Source: Aquimarina macrocephali JAMB N27
Lineage (GTDB): Bacteria; Bacteroidota; Bacteroidia; Flavobacteriales; Flavobacteriaceae
Direction of reading: 5' to 3'
NCBI RefSeq assembly: GCF_000520995.1
Contig: NZ_JACA01000026.1
Location: forward strand, 96,374 to 160,373
DNA: 64,000 bases
Positions within the stretch are counted from its first letter, which is position 1. Every line of letters starts with the position of its first letter. Both the position numbers and the translations under genes were made by a program. Shown here piece after piece: positions 7,357 through 16,384 of this stretch. Below the pieces are notes generated by a model. The model did not search any database. It was not told where the DNA came from and saw nothing but the letters and a program-made list of their open reading frames with translations.

Positions 7357-8277
7357 TCAGATATCATTTTTAATAAGCAAAGGATTAACTATAGCACTGT
7401 ATCCTTTAATTTTTTTCCATAATAATAGTAGTGCTACAGCAATTACACATATAAATAGAAATAGCAAACTTCCTTCTGGTCCAAAAACTCCACCAGTTAA
7501 AGCATTGTTAGACACATCCACACTAATTATGGATACTTTTGTACTATTGCCGCTAACTGCAAAACCAAAAAAGACTCCTTGCACCAGATTCCATGAAAAA
7601 TGCATTCCGGTTGACATCCCTAATCGGCCAGTTATCAAAAACGGAAGGCATAATATAATTCCGTAAAGACCTAAATTGATAGTCGAAACAAAAGTTGCTC
7701 CTTCATTATCCATATGAGCAATACCAAATACTATAGAAATAATAAAAAGAACGAGTATAGCTCTTTTTGCAGGGTCTTTTTTTACGTTACGTAAAACTTC
7801 ATATAGTATATAGAACAGAAAAGCTCGAAAAAATATCTCTTCAACAGAAGTCCCAATAATCAGACTAAACACTTCAGAAAGGAAACCTTCAATAAATGTG
7901 AAGTCAGATGATTGAGTTGTAAAATAATCAACAATCTTTAAATTACCCGTTAGATACATTATCAGAAAAAACAGAGATAGTTGAAGCAATGAAAAGGCAC
8001 AACCAACAAAGAACTCTTGCACCCATTTTTTACTAAGTTTTAATCCATATTTTTCAAAAGATGATTTGTCAAGGTATTTTATTTGAACAAATAAACTCAA
8101 AAGAACAGATACAAAATATATTGAACCAGATATATATCCACGAAAAAGGCTTTGATCTAGGATTTTTTGTAACCCAATTTGTAACGGGATATTAATTGCA
8201 AAAGTTATGAATAGAAAAAGTAGTAAACGCCATATTGGCCGTATCTTATTTTTAGAATTGAAGATAATTTTGTTCAT
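7357..8277 (-). CDS. CPBP family intramembrane glutamic endopeptidase
   Basis: The 306-residue protein has about eight membrane segments and the CPBP (Abi/Rce1-like) motifs: EEIFFR at E146-E147-R151, H188 in FGIAHMDNE, and H226/N230 in GMHFSWN. Members are membrane proteases for CAAX-like processing or for bacteriocin maturation and immunity in some bacteria; the role of most flavobacterial copies is unknown. The gene lies alone between a decayed lipoprotein gene and an AraC regulator on the same strand, with 115 bp separating it from the latter. Confidence 0.87.
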   Translation of the reverse strand: MNKIIFNSKNKIRPIWRLLLFLFITFAINIPLQIGLQKILDQSLFRGYISGSIYFVSVLLSLFVQIKYLDKSSFEKYGLKLSKKWVQEFFVGCAFSLLQLSLFFLIMYLTGNLKIVDYFTTQSSDFTFIEGFLSEVFSLIIGTSVEEIFFRAFLFYILYEVLRNVKKDPAKRAILVLFIISIVFGIAHMDNEGATFVSTINLGLYGIILCLPFLITGRLGMSTGMHFSWNLVQGVFFGFAVSGNSTKVSIISVDVSNNALTGGVFGPEGSLLFLFICVIAVALLLLWKKIKGYSAIVNPLLIKNDI

Positions 8278-8392
8278 ATGTAAGACTTAATTTAAAATAA
8301 CTCTTAAAAGGAATTATTTTAGTTATTTAATTAACCGCAAATTAAGTCTGATAATGCTAAAAAAATAGAATGGTATTAGTCAAATAGAAATT

Positions 8393-9175
8393 TTAGAATT
8401 GACGAATCTTTTTAGGATTAAAACCAACATAAATTCTAAATACTCTTATCATATGGCTATGATCAGAAAAGCCACAAGTAAAAGCTATTTCTGTAATCGA
8501 CATATCTGTATAAAGTAAAAAGTGTAATGCTTTTTTAACTTTAATTTTCCTCATATAATCCCCCAAAGTACCATTGTAATATTTTTTAAAGTATTTTGAA
8601 ATTGTAACAGGGTGAACATTAAGTTCTAGCGCTAATTCGCTCAAAGAGATAAACTCGTCCCAACGGTCCTCGATTATTTCTCTTAGTCGTTTTATCCAAG
8701 AAGGCATAAACGAAGATTCATTGTTCATAGCAAACAATGATTTTAAGGAAAGGTCGATAGAATCGCTTGTATAGTAATCATTAATACACAACTCATGATA
8801 GATTTTTATAAAATCTAAATATGCACCACTGTTTTTTGTTAGGGACAAATTCAAATTAATAAATTCTAAATCATTAACAGAGAAGAATTCTTTTTGTAGT
8901 TCTAGATTAAGATTTTTTGATGGAAATGCAGTAAATCGATTGCGATGCAACTCTCCTTCATTATAAACCATTATTTTTCCCTCAGACACCTGGATATCTT
9001 CTTTTTTTCTAGACTCTAGATTACCTCCCTGGAGAATTAATGACATATGAATATTCTCATGAGAATGCCAATCTTCTGAAACGGGCTTTGTATAGTTTAC
9101 TAATGATACAGTACAATATTTTGAATGAAATTTATCCGACGATGTTCCTAAAAAGTTATTGTATTTCAATTTCAT
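8393..9175 (-). CDS. AraC family transcriptional regulator
   Basis: The 260-residue protein has an N-terminal cupin-like sensing half (WHSHENIHMSLILQGG around 36-51, GKIMVYNEGELHRN around 66-79) and a C-terminal AraC/XylS double helix-turn-helix, with LSELALELNVHPVTISKYFKK and the signature ITEIAFTCGFSDHSHMIRVFRIYVGFNPKKIR. It should bind DNA as a ligand-responsive regulator. The inducer and targets are not evident; the CPBP protease downstream on the same strand is one candidate. Confidence 0.9.
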   Translation of the reverse strand: MKLKYNNFLGTSSDKFHSKYCTVSLVNYTKPVSEDWHSHENIHMSLILQGGNLESRKKEDIQVSEGKIMVYNEGELHRNRFTAFPSKNLNLELQKEFFSVNDLEFINLNLSLTKNSGAYLDFIKIYHELCINDYYTSDSIDLSLKSLFAMNNESSFMPSWIKRLREIIEDRWDEFISLSELALELNVHPVTISKYFKKYYNGTLGDYMRKIKVKKALHFLLYTDMSITEIAFTCGFSDHSHMIRVFRIYVGFNPKKIRQF

Positions 9176-9371
9176 TTAAAGTAAAGTTTTAATTATCACT
9201 TGCAGATAAAAAAGGGTGTTCTTTCTATAATAAATGACGATTTAAGGTCAATTATGTTACTTTAAACTACACAAACTTTGTTTCTTTTTAATTTCAAATT
9301 CTTATCCCGAAAAAAACAGAACCTCCTTGTAGTACCTCTTAGGAGTATCATATTATATTCATTGTATCTTA

Positions 9372-9824
9372 TTAAAACTCTTTTCTCGACTTCATTTTAT
9401 AAAGATGTAGGTTTTTTTCCCAATAATGCTCTTCAATATGGTATGTTTCTAATCCAAATTTGGCATAAAATTGATAGGCATGTTGTGAAGTCCAAACCTC
9501 AATATTATGTATATCTGGATCTTTTCTTATCTCTTCAATACAATGTGAAATCATTTTTCTCCCTATGCCTTTACCTTTGAACTCTGGGTGAATAAAATCC
9601 CACGAAAGCCTTGCTGTATCTGGAGTACTTTTATGATATCCACCGCAACCAATCATTTTATTTTCATTCTTTGCAAGAAAATATGTAGTACTATGCAATT
9701 TTAAATACTCTGTAAAATCGTCCCACTCTTTTTTTGCAAAATACTTAGGAACATTTAGAAAAAATATGCTCTTGATTTCGGGCAACTGCTCTTCTGTATA
9801 TCTAATAATTTGCTCTTCAAGCAT
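9372..9824 (-). CDS. GNAT family N-acetyltransferase
   Basis: The 150-residue protein has the GNAT core: central strand MIGCGGYHKS, LSWDFIHPEFKGKGIGRKMI (motif A with the acetyl-CoA loop G-K-G-I-G-R, about 79-90), and the C-terminal HNIEVWTSQHAYQFYAKFGLE. It transfers an acetyl group from acetyl-CoA to an unknown amine. It starts one base after the stop of the TPR/beta-propeller gene upstream, so the two are probably co-transcribed. Confidence 0.88.
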   Translation of the reverse strand: MLEEQIIRYTEEQLPEIKSIFFLNVPKYFAKKEWDDFTEYLKLHSTTYFLAKNENKMIGCGGYHKSTPDTARLSWDFIHPEFKGKGIGRKMISHCIEEIRKDPDIHNIEVWTSQHAYQFYAKFGLETYHIEEHYWEKNLHLYKMKSRKEF

Positions 9825-9825
9825 T

Positions 9826-11064
9826 TTAAAGGGTATTGAAAATTCTTATTCTTTGTGGCTCCCATTGCTCTATTAATGGGGTATTCTTTTTATCATAAAA
9901 AGGCCATTGACTATTCGAAATATAAAGATACCCCATTTCTTTATAGAATTTACCATTAGTAGGCTCTCCTTTATACGGTAATGCATTATCCAAAATTTCT
10001 ACTTTAGTTACCTTATTAGAATCTATACTAAGCTTTATTACCTTTTTTGGGTTCGAATTATTTTGAATGGCTATCAATGTTTTATCATTAATATAACTTA
10101 AACCATCTATTCCTTTTAATAAATACTCTTTGGATTCATACCACTTTCTATTTGAAAAATCAGCTAAACTTAATTTCATGATTCCTTTTATATAATCGGC
10201 TATAAACACATATTCATGTGTATTATCAAGTGTTATCCCTTGTAGGTTAAAAGCTTCTTCAATTTCAAAAGAATTTTCGAGTATTGCTTTATAGGTATCT
10301 ATTACAAATATTTTTGGTGATACCGAATTAGTCGCATAGATTTTATTATTCTTAGCTAACACCATACTCCCAATAACAGCTTCTTCCGGTATTTCTATTT
10401 TAGCAATCACATTCCCATTTTTGGTGTTTATCTTATAAACAAATGACTTATTATTTTGCTCTTTATCGTATTTACTATAGTTCGGAAACATAGATGATGA
10501 TACCCATATAGAGTTCTTATCTGCTCCTTTTATAATTGCAAAAGCCGAGCCTGTTACAGACAGAAGTTCTTCAGATTTTTTAGTTTTCAGGTTATATTTA
10601 ATAACAAACCCATTTCTAACATCGGTTAGGTAAGCAATATCATCTATCATCACTACATCTTCGATATGATATTTACCAGGTACTTCAAAAAAAACAGAGC
10701 TTGATTCTTTTTGAGTTGAAAAAAAGGAGGCTTTTTTCTTTAAATCGTTTGTAAACTTCTCCTCTTCTAAAAGGTGTTTAAAATCTTCATCCTCAAATTT
10801 TAGTTTGGCATTCCAACTCAATAAAGTACTCAAAAGCTCAAAAGATTGCTTATTCTTACTATTAAGAGCATAAGAAGCTGCTAAATTAAACAATATTGTA
10901 GGCTGTGAAGGATGTAATTCCAAGGCTTCTAAATTAAGTTTTTCGAATGCTTCATAATTTTTATTTTTATAAGCTTCTACACTCTTCTTGTAGAGTTCAT
11001 TTAAGCTTTGCGTATAGCCAGTTACGGTCGAAAAAAATATGATTGCTACTATTTTAAGTTTCAT
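9826..11064 (-). CDS. Exported TPR and beta-propeller (SMP-30/NHL-like) protein
   Basis: The 412-residue protein has a signal peptide (VAIIFFSTVTGYTQS), a tetratricopeptide-like N-terminal region (about 20-90, LYKKSVEAYKNKNYEAFEKL and the ALELHPSQPTILFNLAASYA repeat), then a C-terminal beta-propeller-like domain with repeated loops such as GSMVLAKNNKIYATNS and LQGITLDNTHEYVFIADY. The latter resembles SMP-30/gluconolactonase or NHL sheets. Activity is unknown; the metal ligands of gluconolactonases are not clearly recognisable. A GNAT gene follows directly. Confidence 0.68.
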   Translation of the reverse strand: MKLKIVAIIFFSTVTGYTQSLNELYKKSVEAYKNKNYEAFEKLNLEALELHPSQPTILFNLAASYALNSKNKQSFELLSTLLSWNAKLKFEDEDFKHLLEEEKFTNDLKKKASFFSTQKESSSVFFEVPGKYHIEDVVMIDDIAYLTDVRNGFVIKYNLKTKKSEELLSVTGSAFAIIKGADKNSIWVSSSMFPNYSKYDKEQNNKSFVYKINTKNGNVIAKIEIPEEAVIGSMVLAKNNKIYATNSVSPKIFVIDTYKAILENSFEIEEAFNLQGITLDNTHEYVFIADYIKGIMKLSLADFSNRKWYESKEYLLKGIDGLSYINDKTLIAIQNNSNPKKVIKLSIDSNKVTKVEILDNALPYKGEPTNGKFYKEMGYLYISNSQWPFYDKKNTPLIEQWEPQRIRIFNTL

Positions 11065-11341
11065 GGTCTTTATACTTTTTGTAAAAACATCTTCTAATAT
11101 TTCTAGAGGTTATTTTTTGATAATTTATAGATCAAATATGATAAATTACTGTGTAAATAATTAGGTGAAAATATCATGAAATGGTTTGTAAATATCATTT
11201 TTTTGACAATTTGATAAACGTTTCGTTTACTTACAGTCAATTTTATACTTCGGTCTGTATAAAAAATGATTTGATACTATGAATTAAAAGTTTAAATTAT
11301 GAACGGCATAAAAAACGATATACTTATCTAGATTCATTATT

Positions 11342-12133
11342 ATGAAAATACTTATTGTTGATGATGAGGCTTTGGCTAGAAAAAGGATTTTAAAATTAAT
11401 TACAGAAGCCGAAGTAACAGATTCTATTATTGAAGCATCTTCTGGTAAGGAAGCAATACAATTTATTCTTAAGTTAGAACCTGATCTTGTTTTCTTAGAT
11501 ATACAAATGACAGATATGACTGGTTTTGATGTGCTAAAAGAGGTACATACAGAATATATCCCTAATATTATTTTTGTGACTGCTTTTGATAGTTTTGCAG
11601 TAAAAGCATTTGAAGTACAGGCCATTGATTTTTTATTAAAGCCTTTTAAAAAAGATCGATTTTTTGAAGCTTTACATAGAGGAATCGATCGTATTAAATT
11701 AAATGAAAAAGAAATTTTTACCTCAAAGATGAGTGGCTTGATTCAATTTCTAAAAAACGAAGAAACAAGTATCTTAGAAGAGCGTAACACATACTTAGAG
11801 CGAATTGTTTTAAAACTTGGTAAGAAGTATTATTTTGTTGAGACCAGTACTGTAAAATATATCATTTCATCTGCATATTATGCCGAAATCTTTACGTATT
11901 CGGATCAAAAACATGTGTATCGAATTTCTATGAGTGAGTTTATTAAAAAATTGGACCCAAAAGAATTTATTCGTGTAAACAGGTCAACTATCCTAAGATT
12001 AAAAGAAATTAAAGAGGTTATCGGAGAAGGTATGGGAGATTATAGCATTACTATGAATGATGGAAAGTCATTCTCTTTAACAAAAACATATAAAGCCTCT
12101 TTTTTAAAGAAAATTGATATTAAGAATTCTTAA
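11342..12133 (+). CDS. LytR/AlgR family response regulator (receiver plus LytTR)
   Basis: The 263-residue protein has a receiver domain with acidic pocket D7-D8, phospho-acceptor D53 (LVFLDIQM) and K100 (FLLKPF), then a LytTR DNA-binding domain from about 150 to 258 (KYIISSAYYAEIFTY; FIRVNRSTILRLKEIKEV). It should bind promoters as a dimer when phosphorylated. The LytS-type kinase gene starts one base after its stop, so the pair is an operon with the regulator first. A 277-bp divergent region separates it from the TPR/propeller gene. Confidence 0.93.
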   Translation: MKILIVDDEALARKRILKLITEAEVTDSIIEASSGKEAIQFILKLEPDLVFLDIQMTDMTGFDVLKEVHTEYIPNIIFVTAFDSFAVKAFEVQAIDFLLKPFKKDRFFEALHRGIDRIKLNEKEIFTSKMSGLIQFLKNEETSILEERNTYLERIVLKLGKKYYFVETSTVKYIISSAYYAEIFTYSDQKHVYRISMSEFIKKLDPKEFIRVNRSTILRLKEIKEVIGEGMGDYSITMNDGKSFSLTKTYKASFLKKIDIKNS

Positions 12134-12134
12134 G

Positions 12135-13211
12135 ATGCTAGATAAAAAACTTTTTAGATTTATAGTTCTCTTTTATATTTTGGCATGCCTTTTTGCTCTT
12201 GTCAATGCTCTCTTTCAAAAAATAAGTGGAGTTTCATTTAAATCATTTACCTGGACTGGACTCATCATGAATTATTTATTTAATTATGGCACCAAGTTCA
12301 TATTTATTATAGCTTCAATCATATTTACGAGAGTCTATATTATGCGCAAATTCTCTCTACCCATTAGTATTATTCTTCATACTTTAATTTCTGTTTTATT
12401 ATCGCTCTACAGTTCGATTCTATTATTAGGGTATGAGAAATATATTTTGGGGTATACCGATGTTATAGATATCAAAGTAATTTTATCGAGATTAGCCTAT
12501 AGTTCGAATTTTAACTTTTTTGTCTATTTTACATTAATCACCATTCTGTATGCCTATTACTATTTTCAAAAACAAAAAGATCAGGAGATAAAAGAATCCA
12601 ATTTAAAAGCACAATTACTGGATTCAAAAATTAAAGTCTTACAGTCACAGCTTCAACCACATTTTCTATTTAACGCATTAAACGATATCTCTTCCTTAAT
12701 GGATATTGATATTGAAAAATCGCAAGATGCAATAGCCGATTTAAGTGAAATGTTAAGAAAGACACTTAGCATTAAAGATGTAAAATATATTACTTTAAAA
12801 GAAGAGTTATCAATTTTAAACAAATATTTAGGGATCGAAAAATTGCGGTTTGGCGATAAGTTAAATTTTGATATTGATACGACCAACTCCATGTTGTCTG
12901 AAAAAATCCCACCACTTATTTTACAACCTATTGTAGAAAACTCTATAAAACATGGTTTTTCGTATACTCATGATACTGTCACTATTGGTATAAAAATTTT
13001 TATTCACCATGATGATATCGTTTTTGAAATAACTAATAATGGGCTACAATTGCAACAAGAGAAGATTATTTTTGGTAATGGTATCAGTAATGTTTTAGAA
13101 CGAATAGACACCCTGTATCAGGGTAATTATTCATTTGACATTAGAAATAATGGAGATTCAGGAGTAATCAATATCATAAAAATACCAAGGATTTCTGAAG
13201 AAAATGCATAA
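12135..13211 (+). CDS. LytS-type sensor histidine kinase
   Basis: Four membrane segments fill about the first 140 residues, with no periplasmic sensor domain of any size. A linker leads to a His_kinase (PF06580) box with the phospho-acceptor H176 in QLQPHFLFNALN, then an HATPase-like domain (PPLILQPIVENSIKHGF; GNGISNVLERI). It presumably phosphorylates the LytTR regulator encoded one base upstream. I chose the ATG at 12135 rather than one at 12114, because the former follows the regulator's stop at 12133 and gives an N-terminus MLDKKLFRF. Confidence 0.9.
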   Translation: MLDKKLFRFIVLFYILACLFALVNALFQKISGVSFKSFTWTGLIMNYLFNYGTKFIFIIASIIFTRVYIMRKFSLPISIILHTLISVLLSLYSSILLLGYEKYILGYTDVIDIKVILSRLAYSSNFNFFVYFTLITILYAYYYFQKQKDQEIKESNLKAQLLDSKIKVLQSQLQPHFLFNALNDISSLMDIDIEKSQDAIADLSEMLRKTLSIKDVKYITLKEELSILNKYLGIEKLRFGDKLNFDIDTTNSMLSEKIPPLILQPIVENSIKHGFSYTHDTVTIGIKIFIHHDDIVFEITNNGLQLQQEKIIFGNGISNVLERIDTLYQGNYSFDIRNNGDSGVINIIKIPRISEENA

Positions 13212-13237
13212 CCAAAATTAGTAGCTTGTTTAAGTAT

Positions 13238-13912
13238 TTAGTTAGAGAATAAAGAAGCAACTATTACCCTAGCAGCAACTTGACTACCAGATAAGGAAGG
13301 ATGAAACTGATCAGGACTGTAATATGAAAAGTCTTTAGTTTTATCAAAATGTTGTTTCCAAATTTTCCCTACCGGGCATAGTATTGCATTATTCTTGATA
13401 GCTGCATCGGTATAGTTTTTAATAACACCTTCAAAAGTATGATAATATACCCTTGATGGCCATACCATAAAATAGGCCAGTTTGGCATCATTTGCATTAC
13501 ATAAGTTACTATACCCTTTTCCTGAGTTAAGAAGCATTTCTCTTCCATCAGCCTGGGAAGAAGGGCCTTGCTGTATAATCACAAAATCGAATTTCTTTGT
13601 TTTAATCAGACGTTGAACCTCTCTGTCTGCCCAATGATCTATGATAGCATAATTAGGCTTAGCCAACATTGTAGTGGTAACAATTATCCCTTTATTTTTA
13701 GCTTCTTCTCTTACTAGTTTGGGTAAATCATTACTATAAGTCAAACTATTACCCACAAACAAGAGGCTATATTCTTTATTCGATATATCACGTTCATCTC
13801 CTTGCTGGTCAAAACTTTCGATTTCTGATTCTTGAGTAACATGAGTTGATGAACAAGATATGCACACTATGAATAATCCAATAAATTTTACAACCGTTCT
13901 CTTAATCATCAT
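13238..13912 (-). CDS. SGNH/GDSL hydrolase-like lipoprotein
   Basis: The 224-residue protein has a lipobox FIVCISC (Cys20) and an SGNH hydrolase fold: block I LFVGNSLTYS with nucleophile S56, an FVIIQQGPSSQ strand typical of this subgroup, and block V DQFHPSLSG with the Asp-His pair near 200. Such enzymes are esterases or carbohydrate deacetylases at the cell surface; the substrate is not known. It converges on the LytS gene with a 26-bp gap. Confidence 0.82.
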   Translation of the reverse strand: MMIKRTVVKFIGLFIVCISCSSTHVTQESEIESFDQQGDERDISNKEYSLLFVGNSLTYSNDLPKLVREEAKNKGIIVTTTMLAKPNYAIIDHWADREVQRLIKTKKFDFVIIQQGPSSQADGREMLLNSGKGYSNLCNANDAKLAYFMVWPSRVYYHTFEGVIKNYTDAAIKNNAILCPVGKIWKQHFDKTKDFSYYSPDQFHPSLSGSQVAARVIVASLFSN

Positions 13913-14122
13913 TTTTTATTATGCTTTATTTATTAAATAAACCTATCATCTTGTTTTACATTAATAAGTACATAAGTTTACGTAAATATTCCGATCCCAG
14001 AGATAAATGATATTGATGAACCATTTTTTGCTAACAATACACTAAAAGTTGATATCTATTATACCAAAAACTTTCAATATTTTAATCAACCACTAATGGA
14101 TTATAACATAATATAATACCCC

Positions 14123-14137
14123 ATAACAAATTGCAAT
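14123..14137. promoter_or_regulatory. Dyad resembling the one before yeiH (possible LysR site)
   Basis: ATAACAAATTGCAAT matches the 15-bp palindrome at 15361 at 13 of 15 positions and starts 38 bp upstream of the -7 motif TACATTTG (14161-14168). It has the T-N11-A layout of LysR-type sites. Confidence 0.45.
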
Positions 14138-14388
14138 AGCCTATTTACATACGAGATTTATACATTTGAACTTTAACTCAAAACTGCATTCTAAGAAACA
14201 AATTTGTAGTAATTTTAAATGTTCTTTAAGCGCTTCTTTTTTAAAAAACAATTCTTATCCATTGTTAGGAATGTATCATACTAAAATTATGAAGTTATTT
14301 TTCACTACTTTAAAGTCAAATTGGCATACCTGGTAGGGAATACACAAGGTAAAACGTTATAATTAATACTATCAATAAAGAGGCTTTA

Positions 14389-14423
14389 ATATATTGAAAT
14401 CAAAATTTACTTTTTCAATATAT
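14389..14423. repeat. 11-bp perfect inverted repeat upstream of lysR
   Basis: ATATATTGAAA (14389-14399) and TTTCAATATAT (14413-14423) are exact complements around a 13-base centre, ending 37 bp before the lysR start. It could be an operator or an RNA hairpin; the low GC makes a strong terminator unlikely. Confidence 0.5.
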
Positions 14424-14460
14424 CTTTTTACTGAAAGAAAAACCGCTTAAGTATAGTCTA

Positions 14461-15357
14461 ATGATCTACAGATTAAAAGTTTTCAAAAAAGTTGCAGATT
14501 TTCTAAGTTTTACCAAAGCTGCCAAAATACTTTTTATTACCCAACCTGCGATAACAAAACATATCAACGAATTAGAAAAACATTTTGGTAAAGCATTATT
14601 TAACAGGCATGGCAACAAAATAAGTTTAACTTCCGAAGGAAAATTATTACTACAATACACCAATAAAATACTAAGTCTATATAATCAATTAGAAGATGAT
14701 TTTTTGGCTTTGAACAGTAAATTCCCCGATAAGATCACTATTGGAGCAAGTACTACAATTTCTCAATACATTTTACCTAAAATATTATCAAAATTTAAAG
14801 CAAAATACAGCACTACCAATATCACTCTTCTCAATAATAATTCTGAACATATAGAAGCATCAATTATTAATAAACAAGTAGATATTGGTTTTACCGAAGG
14901 AAACACTTCTAATCCATTATTGCACTACGAAACATTTGTTTTAGATGAAATCGTTTTGGTAACCAGTGCCGATAACACTTCACTAAAAAAACAAGAAATT
15001 ACTTTAGAAGAACTCAAAAAATTACCATTAATACTAAGAGAGAAAGGTTCTGGTACCAGAAACGTGATAAAAGATACTTTAGGAAATTCTGGTATAGATA
15101 TTAAACAATTATCTATAGAGATGACTCTGGGAAGTACAGAAAGTATCAAAACCTATTTAATGCACTCGGGTTCTTACTCTTTTCTATCTATTCATTGCAT
15201 TACAGATGAACTAATGAATAATAAATTAAAAATTATTGACATTACTTCTTTTACTATTAAGCGTGTTTTTCATATGGTGAATTTACATGGCGAATACTCC
15301 AATACAGTAGAAAAAACAAAGCATTTCTTTGCTGCCCACTATAACCAAATGGAATAA
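14461..15357 (+). CDS. LysR family transcriptional regulator
   Basis: The 298-residue protein has the LysR N-terminal winged helix-turn-helix (FLSFTKAAKILFITQPAITKHINELEKHFGKALFNRHG, about 14-52) and a periplasmic-binding-like effector domain (KITIGASTTISQYILPKIL from about 92, then LREKGSGTRNVI). It ends 91 bp before a YeiH-type exporter gene on the same strand, the common arrangement in which the regulator controls the exporter. The small effector molecule is unknown. A 15-bp palindrome lies between the two genes. Confidence 0.93.
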   Translation: MIYRLKVFKKVADFLSFTKAAKILFITQPAITKHINELEKHFGKALFNRHGNKISLTSEGKLLLQYTNKILSLYNQLEDDFLALNSKFPDKITIGASTTISQYILPKILSKFKAKYSTTNITLLNNNSEHIEASIINKQVDIGFTEGNTSNPLLHYETFVLDEIVLVTSADNTSLKKQEITLEELKKLPLILREKGSGTRNVIKDTLGNSGIDIKQLSIEMTLGSTESIKTYLMHSGSYSFLSIHCITDELMNNKLKIIDITSFTIKRVFHMVNLHGEYSNTVEKTKHFFAAHYNQME

Positions 15358-15360
15358 GGG

Positions 15361-15375
15361 ATTACAAATTGTAAT
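15361..15375. promoter_or_regulatory. 15-bp palindrome before yeiH (possible LysR site)
   Basis: ATTACAAATTGTAAT is a perfect odd palindrome with T-N11-A form. It begins 38 bp upstream of a near-consensus -7 motif CAAATTTG (15399-15406), the same distance as in the copy at 14123. Confidence 0.55.
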
Positions 15376-15448
15376 AAAACTTATTCTATAAAAATATTCA
15401 AATTTGCATCTGCAATACAATATTAACAAGATGTAGACGAATATTTTG

Positions 15449-16384
15449 ATGAAAGAAAAAGCTACTCAACTTACCAGAATAATTATATTTTCTCTAATTA
15501 TTATAGCATGTTTATGTTCGATTATAAATAGCTCTGTAGCATTATTATTAGGTTTTTTATATGCCAATTTATTCGGAAATCAATTTCTTGCATTTAACAA
15601 CAAGGTCATTAGTTTTTTACTGAAACTTGCCATTATCGGAATTGGTTTTAATCTCGATATTCAGGAAACATGGGGTATTGGGCAAAATGGTTTTATATAT
15701 ACTATGATTTTTGTAGCTTTTGCTTTATGCATTGGGATTTTATTAGGAAAAACCTTTAAAGTAGAACAAAAAACAGCTCATCTAATTTCATCGGGAACGG
15801 CCATTTGTGGCGGAAGCGCAATTGCTGCAATTGCATCTACAATTAACGCCCCAAAAGAAGATATTTCTATTGCCTTAAGTATAGTTTTTATTCTTAATGC
15901 TATAGCACTATTAGTTTTCCCCACTCTAGGACACATATTTAATTTATCTGAATATCAATTTGGTCTATGGAGTGCGATTGCTATTCATGATACCAGTTCT
16001 GTAGTTGGTGCTGCACAAATTTACGGAGAAGAAGCTTTAAAAATAGCTACAGTCATTAAGTTGGTTAAGACGTTATGGATTATTCCCGTAGCTATTTTTT
16101 CTTCTTTGTTATTTAAAGGCGAATTCGATTCAAAAAAAATACCATGGTTTATAGCAATTTTTGCTTTGGTAATTATCATAAATAGCTATTGGTCTATCTC
16201 AAGTACAATTACAAATTCGGTATATACGATTTCAAAATCAATATTCGTAGTTGTTCTCTTCCTGATAGGAACGAATTTATCTATTTCTAAAATAAAAGCG
16301 GTTGGGTGGAAACCTGCAGTTCTAGGAATATCAACATGGTTTATTATATCAACAATCTCATTAATTATAATACTTAATTTATAG
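15449..16384 (+). CDS. YeiH family putative anion (sulfate) exporter
   Basis: The 311-residue protein has about ten membrane segments and the YeiH/UPF0324 signature SGTAICGGSAIAAIASTI (about 116-133), IALSIVFILNAIALLVFP and the SAIAIHDTSSVVGAA stretch. Members are annotated as putative sulfate exporters; the transported ion is not firmly established. The ATG at 15449 is preferred over an adjoining TTG at 15446. It follows a LysR gene, its likely regulator. Confidence 0.88.
   Translation: MKEKATQLTRIIIFSLIIIACLCSIINSSVALLLGFLYANLFGNQFLAFNNKVISFLLKLAIIGIGFNLDIQETWGIGQNGFIYTMIFVAFALCIGILLGKTFKVEQKTAHLISSGTAICGGSAIAAIASTINAPKEDISIALSIVFILNAIALLVFPTLGHIFNLSEYQFGLWSAIAIHDTSSVVGAAQIYGEEALKIATVIKLVKTLWIIPVAIFSSLLFKGEFDSKKIPWFIAIFALVIIINSYWSISSTITNSVYTISKSIFVVVLFLIGTNLSISKIKAVGWKPAVLGISTWFIISTISLIIILNL

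Larger units (their letters stand above)
13913..14460. other. 548-bp region without a clear gene, upstream of lysR
   Basis: No open frame of convincing length is present. It holds a 15-bp dyad at 14123, a -7 motif TACATTTG at 14161-14168, and an 11-bp inverted repeat at 14389-14423. If transcription starts near 14174, lysR would have a leader of about 290 bases. Two tiny ATG frames (14219, 21 codons, and one near 14288) have no support beyond being open. Confidence 0.5.

Noticed and set aside
9278..9580. 100-codon plus-strand frame opposite the GNAT gene
   Set aside because: It overlaps the clear GNAT gene on the other strand and its translation has low-complexity, hydrophobic and Phe-rich content.
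14219..14284. 21-codon frame MFFKRFFFKK... in the lysR upstream region
   Set aside because: It is too short, with no ribosome-binding or family support; it may be chance in AT-rich DNA.
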